Origin: Malurus cyaneus samueli
Lineage: Eukaryota; Chordata; Aves; Passeriformes; Maluridae
Direction of reading: 5' to 3'
NCBI GenBank assembly: GCA_009741485.1
Contig: CM019238.1
Coordinates: forward strand, 10,308,701-10,372,700
Length of the DNA stretch: 64,000 bases
Position numbers and translations under genes: made by a program. Positions 59,123 to 64,000 of the stretch are shown piece by piece (positions within the stretch are counted from its first letter, which is position 1; each line of letters starts with the position of its first letter). The notes under the pieces are model-generated. The model saw nothing but the letters and a program-made list of their open reading frames with translations. It did not search any database and was not told where the DNA came from.

Positions 59123-62070
59123 GATTTTGATGTTTTTTGAAATGGTAAAGAAAATATTTTTGACCTCTACTAGTGAAATTGCCATCAATTGCCCTTTTTC
59201 TCTTTTCCCCTCCCTTTCCCTTGATCTAATTAGTTTTTCCTCTTGAATTTCCTCCACCCTTTTCTTCCTGCATCCAGGTGCTCTGTCATCTCACTGTTTA
59301 ATTACCTCTTTACTTTCTGAGGTGCATCTAGGAGGAACCAAAGTCCTGACTTGGAGATAACAGTGGGAACCCCTGTGTGCTCTGGGCAGCTGGGATTCAT
59401 CCCAGTAAGCTGGGAATTCTCACATGAAGATCTGGACACTGTCCTGGTGAGCTGTGATTGTGGAGACAGGGCTGCAGCTGGGTCTTGGCTGAGCTGCTGT
59501 GATCATTTGTGGTGGCTGAGGTGCAGTCTGGAGCCAGTGCTTTGTGACTGTAGGAATGAGTACATTAAAAATGGAAAACACATCTCAGAAGACAGATCTC
59601 TGTTTTACACTGGCAGCAGCCACTTCAGACCAGGTTATCCCACTCCCATCAAAGGTGACTGACAAAATCTGCAGAGGAGCTTTGCTGGAGAGATAGAAGA
59701 TTTGGTTTCATGTTTCCCTTCAGAGTCCACAGTAGGAGGTGAAGGAGAATTTCTGCTGTTATTTTAGGAAAGGTGATTTCTGTAAAATATCTGCCTTTCA
59801 GCATGGAGTTTGAAGATCTTACATGGAACACAGAATTTTACAGAGGATGTGGCAAAACCTTCCAGTGCAGTAGCAACTCCTTCCCCAGGGAAGAGGACCT
59901 GGCAGGCTCCAGCTGGGAGCAGTGGGACCAGTTGTGCTCCCCTGGAGCAGTGCAGATGCTGCTGTGAGCAGAAGCCAATGTCCCCTTGCTGCTGTGATAA
60001 CTTTCACTCGCATTGGCATTGACACTTTTTTCATCACATCTGAGTTATTTGCTGCCTCAGAGGTTTTATTGTGCAACACCTGTTTTTGTCTAAACCCAGG
60101 CACTGTGTGATCCTACCAAAGCCTGGAGGGAGCCTCATACTGCCACACCACTTTTATGTGCTGCCAAACCTCTTGTGGTGAAGTGACTTTAAAGCAAAGC
60201 TGTCAGCATGGCTGGCTGAGTGACAGAAGAGCCGTGCTGACCACTGGTTCGAAGCTTGGTTAGCTGTGAAATGCCAGGGGGTTGTTATCCTCACCTCTAA
60301 ATCCCCTAACTCAAACATGGGCATAAGGACTCTGCTTCTGCTAAGGTAGATTTAGTTTTTTCATCAGATTCTTGTATTAACATCAGGAGACGGAGCAACA
60401 TCAAGGAAAGCTCAGGAGGAGCACGGTGGAGTGGGGAATGATGCAATGGGGCGCACGTGCTGAAGGAAAGGTGAGCTTTCCCATCTCAGTCTCAGTCCAT
60501 CTGGGGAGAGGCCATTGTGATTGATTACCAATGTGTTTGCAAGCGACAGTTGTGTGCTAAAAACCTGTTTTCTGTGTGACAGGTTTTGTTTGGTTGGACA
60601 CTGCTCCAATGTGGCTCTGGCTGAGATGTCCCCATGGACGTGTTGGTCCATGTTACATTGGCTAGGGGGCCAGGAGCCTGCTTCCTGTGGCCACACAGCC
60701 CTGGCATTTCCCTTGCTGCTGTTTCCTCTCTCACTCTGCTTGATGCCTGGGGGGGCTGGCACTTAAATATGCTACACCCAGCCCAAGGCACTTTTACTAC
60801 TGATAAAGTGGGTGATTTAAAGAAAAGTTCAAATTGTTCCTGTCCTTGTGGTAGTTTCAGCCTTTCTCGTGTTTTTCCTTAGCAGGTCAGCAGGTTCTTT
60901 GGGAACCAGTGGCTGGGCTGGCCCAACAGCTGTCTCAGTGCTGAAGCAGAGGAGCTGCTGGAAGTGACACATCCCAGTAGATTATGTCTGCTCTGAAATG
61001 CTCTCAGCCATCCCAGCCGCGGGGCCCTGATCTCTGCCCGTGTCTGCGGCGAGCTGCCTGCCTGGCACACAGCCTGCTAACTAGCGTGCAGCTTCTCTCT
61101 GCTTCGCAATTCTGTATCCTGCCTAGGAAACAGAAATAGCAGCGTGGATGTGTTTATTCAAAGCATCGAGGGAAGGGGCCTTTGGCAGCCTGGCTGGCTG
61201 TGCGACATTTACCTTCTCGTGTCTGTCAGGATTTTCGTTGCTGAGATGAGGCTTGTGAACAGCTCCTCTCAGACTGCTTCTCCAGCCAGGGCAGAAACAT
61301 TGGGGGTGCTGGATAATAACCTACTGATTTCATTTTGTGTAGCGAGACAATGTCCTAGGTGTTTGGGACACTTCTGGGGATTGTCTGTCATCATTCTTCA
61401 TCCCATGTTCTTTGGTCTTGTGAGACTGACAAAAGAATCACTTAATTATCTGATTTCATGTACTCTCTTAGGACAGTATTTGAATGAAAAGTTGATGTTT
61501 ATATTGAGTCCAAAGTAAGGATTTTTTTGTTGTTGTTTTTCCCCTGAACTGGGCTCTAAGAGCTGGATGTAAATGTGTGCAGGCTTGAAAAGACAAAGAT
61601 ATCTTAGTATCTGGATGAATTATTTCTTTCTTTATTCCGGCAAGGTCAAAAAGCTAAAAACCCAGGGCTGGATTAAAACCTTTGTATTATACATGGGAAG
61701 ACATTCATTAATTAAGTGCACTCAGTCTATTGGGAGTGCCAGATTTGGGGTTTTCTAGTAATCTGTCCCTGTGCAGGCTGGCCAGGGAAGCAGAGCTGGG
61801 CTCAGTGGGAGCCAGAGAAGAGAGGAGCTGGAGCACTCACGGGGTTTGTCCCTGCTGAAGGTGCTGCTGTCCTGAAGCACAGCAGGTTTGGCGAGGTATG
61901 GGAAAGGCTGTGGGTTGAAAATGCTCTGTGGTGAAATTTTGTGAAGGACGCTGCTTTACTTTCTGTTTAATTTGAGTGCAGGGGTGACAAACACAACAGC
62001 AAAAATGGGAGCCAGGATAGAATGATGAGGAGGATTTATTTATTTTTACTAACATATGAGAGATTACTGT
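59123..62070. other. Non-coding stretch with a small CpG cluster
   Basis: A small cluster of CpG occurs at about 61015-61110 (CAGCCGCGGGGCC, CCCGTGTCTGCGGCGAGC, TAGCGTGC, TTCGCAATTC), surrounded by unique sequence that keeps an unusual density of CpG to about 61225. It is too small for a standard CpG island but looks unlike the flanks. No gene recognised. Confidence 0.4.
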
Positions 62071-62110
62071 GCTGGTTTGTTCTGGTTTGTGCTGGTTTGT
62101 TCTGGTTCCG
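62071..62110. repeat. 10-bp tandem repeat, four copies
   Basis: GCTGGTTTGT, TCTGGTTTGT, GCTGGTTTGT and TCTGGTTCCG in tandem, that is a 20-base dimer repeated twice with the last unit diverged at its end. Confidence 0.9.
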
Positions 62111-64000
62111 GTATGAATCTGCATCATCTCAGTGCTCAAGACATCAGTGCCTTGGAGATATGCTCAACAACTGCTTGATGTTTAATTCTCTTTCTGCTCT
62201 TCTAGACACTACAACAATGTTCAGCATCATGCTTGTTTTCTGAGGGTGAGGTTATAATAAGATTTCTTATAGTTTCCTCCTGCATATTGCTTCAAAATTG
62301 GACAGGATTCCTAAATTGGAAAAGACATTTAAAAAATGAACGTGGCAAAAGAAGTAAATAAAAATAAGGAATAAAGCCTAACACACACGTTTCATATGAT
62401 TCCCATGAAAACTTAATTCTTTTCCTTAAGCACTGACAAGTTTTTTCCAGAGAAGGGAAACACAGCTAACATTTTATTAACACCTTTGTTACCTTGGCCT
62501 TTCCAATCTAACAGCAGAGAGTAGCTTGGGGGAGGGTGTTACATCTTATTTTCTACTCTTTTGACACCTTGTGCAAATTAATGACAAAGCTCCATGTAAT
62601 GTGCAAGTGAAAATGAGGTTTTGCTGGTACTTGACAGCCCTATGCTAAAACTCAAAAATGAAAATTCTCTTTTCTTGAGCCCCATGACCTAACCCCCTCC
62701 TGTGAGCAACTGGGGGAAGGTGGGAGAAGAAAAAAAGGGAAGGGGGGGGGGGAAAGGAAAACGAATTTTAAGTTTTTTTGAGATTGTGACTCATTATTCT
62801 TTAGCTCTCTGGAATGCCACGAGACTTTTTTAAGCATCCGCTGTTTGTCACTTGGCAGAAAGAGGCTGATAGCTTGAGACTTGAATTGTCATTTTGTACA
62901 CAACACACTGACAGATCCATGCAAAAACAAACCTACCAAAATTACATTTAAAAATGTATAAAGACACCAAATTAACAGAGAGCCTGCTGAACTGTTCTTA
63001 ATTCTGCAAAAAAAAAAAGGAAAGAAGGAGCTGCTGGAGTTGTTCTTCTAATATTTGCACTGATTTCATGTGCCTGATCCTATTGCTTTCTAGTTGTTGT
63101 CTCCTTAAAGGGAATGAATGGGCTTTTCCTAACATCAGGTAGAGGGAGGGAACTTGTGCTTTAGCTCTTTGCAGGCAGAACAGAGAATCCAGCTAGCAGA
63201 GAACTGCTTGAAAGGAGAGAGTGATCTCCCTCACTGAGCAAGGTGTTGTGTCAATAATTTGCCATCTATATGTGTCTGAATTTAAATATGAATTTGCTTT
63301 TAGTCATGCAAGCACTTTTTCTAATCTGTGTCCACACACAGTTGGAGGATTGGCTTTTGATTGCATAAATGTCGGCTTGGATGTTTGGACTCTAAGAAGC
63401 TGCTTTCAAAATTACATTTTTCTAACAAAAGCCAGCCAAGGTATTTTAGCAGAGAAGGAGAGAGGTTTCCTCAACACCCCTTTGTCAGAGCAGATGTTGC
63501 AATGTGAGGCACAATAAGGAAGGGTCTCACCCCTTTTTTTGCCCCATGCTTCTATGGAAGCGTAAAAATGTCAATTTGGGTAGCCCACCTGTGCATTTTA
63601 TTTTTGACCACTGTCATAAGGAGCTTTACTTTGTCTGTAGATCTCCATGAAGTATTAGAAATCTTTTTCATACTCTTACCTACTAGTACAGTTTTTTTTG
63701 CTCTGTGATTTTCCAAAATTTTCTTACCTGCTCTGGATGGCTTTTGCAATGGACTGATGAATTGCTTTGGGGTTGAACTTTCCTATGCGAGTGCTCAATC
63801 CACCAAATCTCAAACTGAAGCTGTGCTTCACTGACAGTTAATTGGGAGTTATTTATATTTTTTCTGCAGGCAATAAGTACTATCACTCTTTTTCTTGGAG
63901 TAGCATTTAAAAGCTTCAATTAGAGATTGGGTCCCTTCTACACTAAACAATTATACTTATTGAAAAAGGGGTTCCTGCCTGGAAACTTTAGAGGTAAGTT
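62111..64000. other. Non-coding stretch with G-rich tract
   Basis: 62711-62752 holds GGGGG, GGG, GGG and an 11-base G-run (62742-62752) in an almost pure purine stretch, able in principle to form a G-quadruplex or triplex. No gene, RNA or mobile element recognised to the window end. Confidence 0.5.

Noticed and set aside
60240..60262. GGTTCGAAGC as the T-arm of a tRNA
   Set aside because: No anticodon arm, D-arm or acceptor pairing in the preceding 60 bases.
1..64000. CRISPR arrays, operons, phage or bacterial features
   Set aside because: The DNA is clearly vertebrate; no regularly spaced repeats, compact reading frames or ribosome-binding sites are present.

Overview
This window reads as bird nuclear DNA, probably from a songbird-type genome, and it contains no protein-coding gene that I can recognise. 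Two sequences with the 3' end typical of avian CR1 retrotransposons (24465-24756 and 51796-51919) support this, together with a solo endogenous-retrovirus LTR, very low interspersed-repeat content, short microsatellites and AT/GC-balanced non-coding sequence with many TAAT-type motifs. The class 'bird' is fairly secure; 'passerine' is an inference from the LTR types. No six-frame translation shows a recognisable domain, and no open frame is both long and exon-like. The window is therefore best read as intergenic or deep intronic sequence, perhaps a gene desert or large intron around a developmental gene.

Layout: 1-13.4 kb is plain non-coding DNA with one probable ancient SINE (1962-2050), a 38-bp tandem duplication (8008-8083) and an AT-rich simple region (9227-9362). 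An isolated CpG island with a POU octamer lies at 13440-13800 and is the best candidate promoter or first exon, though no coding exon can be tied to it. It lies between two long poly-T runs (12796-12827 and 14582-14615). A CT-rich, CpG-containing stretch at 17.8-18.6 kb looks like a degenerate LTR. Between 20.5 and 21.4 kb there are two enhancer-like blocks that share CTGTAATC motifs. An assembly gap (24241-24255) is followed by a tight pair of palindromes, a CR1 copy and a second ancient SINE fragment.

The 25-43 kb part is mostly featureless apart from an AT-rich enhancer-like block (32.6-33.3 kb), simple repeats and a third ancient SINE candidate (35348-35470). The clearest mobile element is a 362-bp solo LTR at 43456-43817, flanked by an exact 6-bp target-site duplication (GGCCAT), with CCAAT boxes, a TATA box and a polyadenylation signal. 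The 47-54 kb part has more enhancer-like blocks, one with a SOX-type inverted repeat (53747-53766), a 20-base poly-C run and the second CR1. At 55.5-56.4 kb there is a weak chain of open frames that could be a decayed coding sequence. The last 8 kb holds several very short tandem duplications and a G-rich tract.

No genes act together here in any way the sequence supports. The functional content, if any, is regulatory. All repeat-family names are assigned by eye from remembered consensus features; nothing was searched or aligned by computer.
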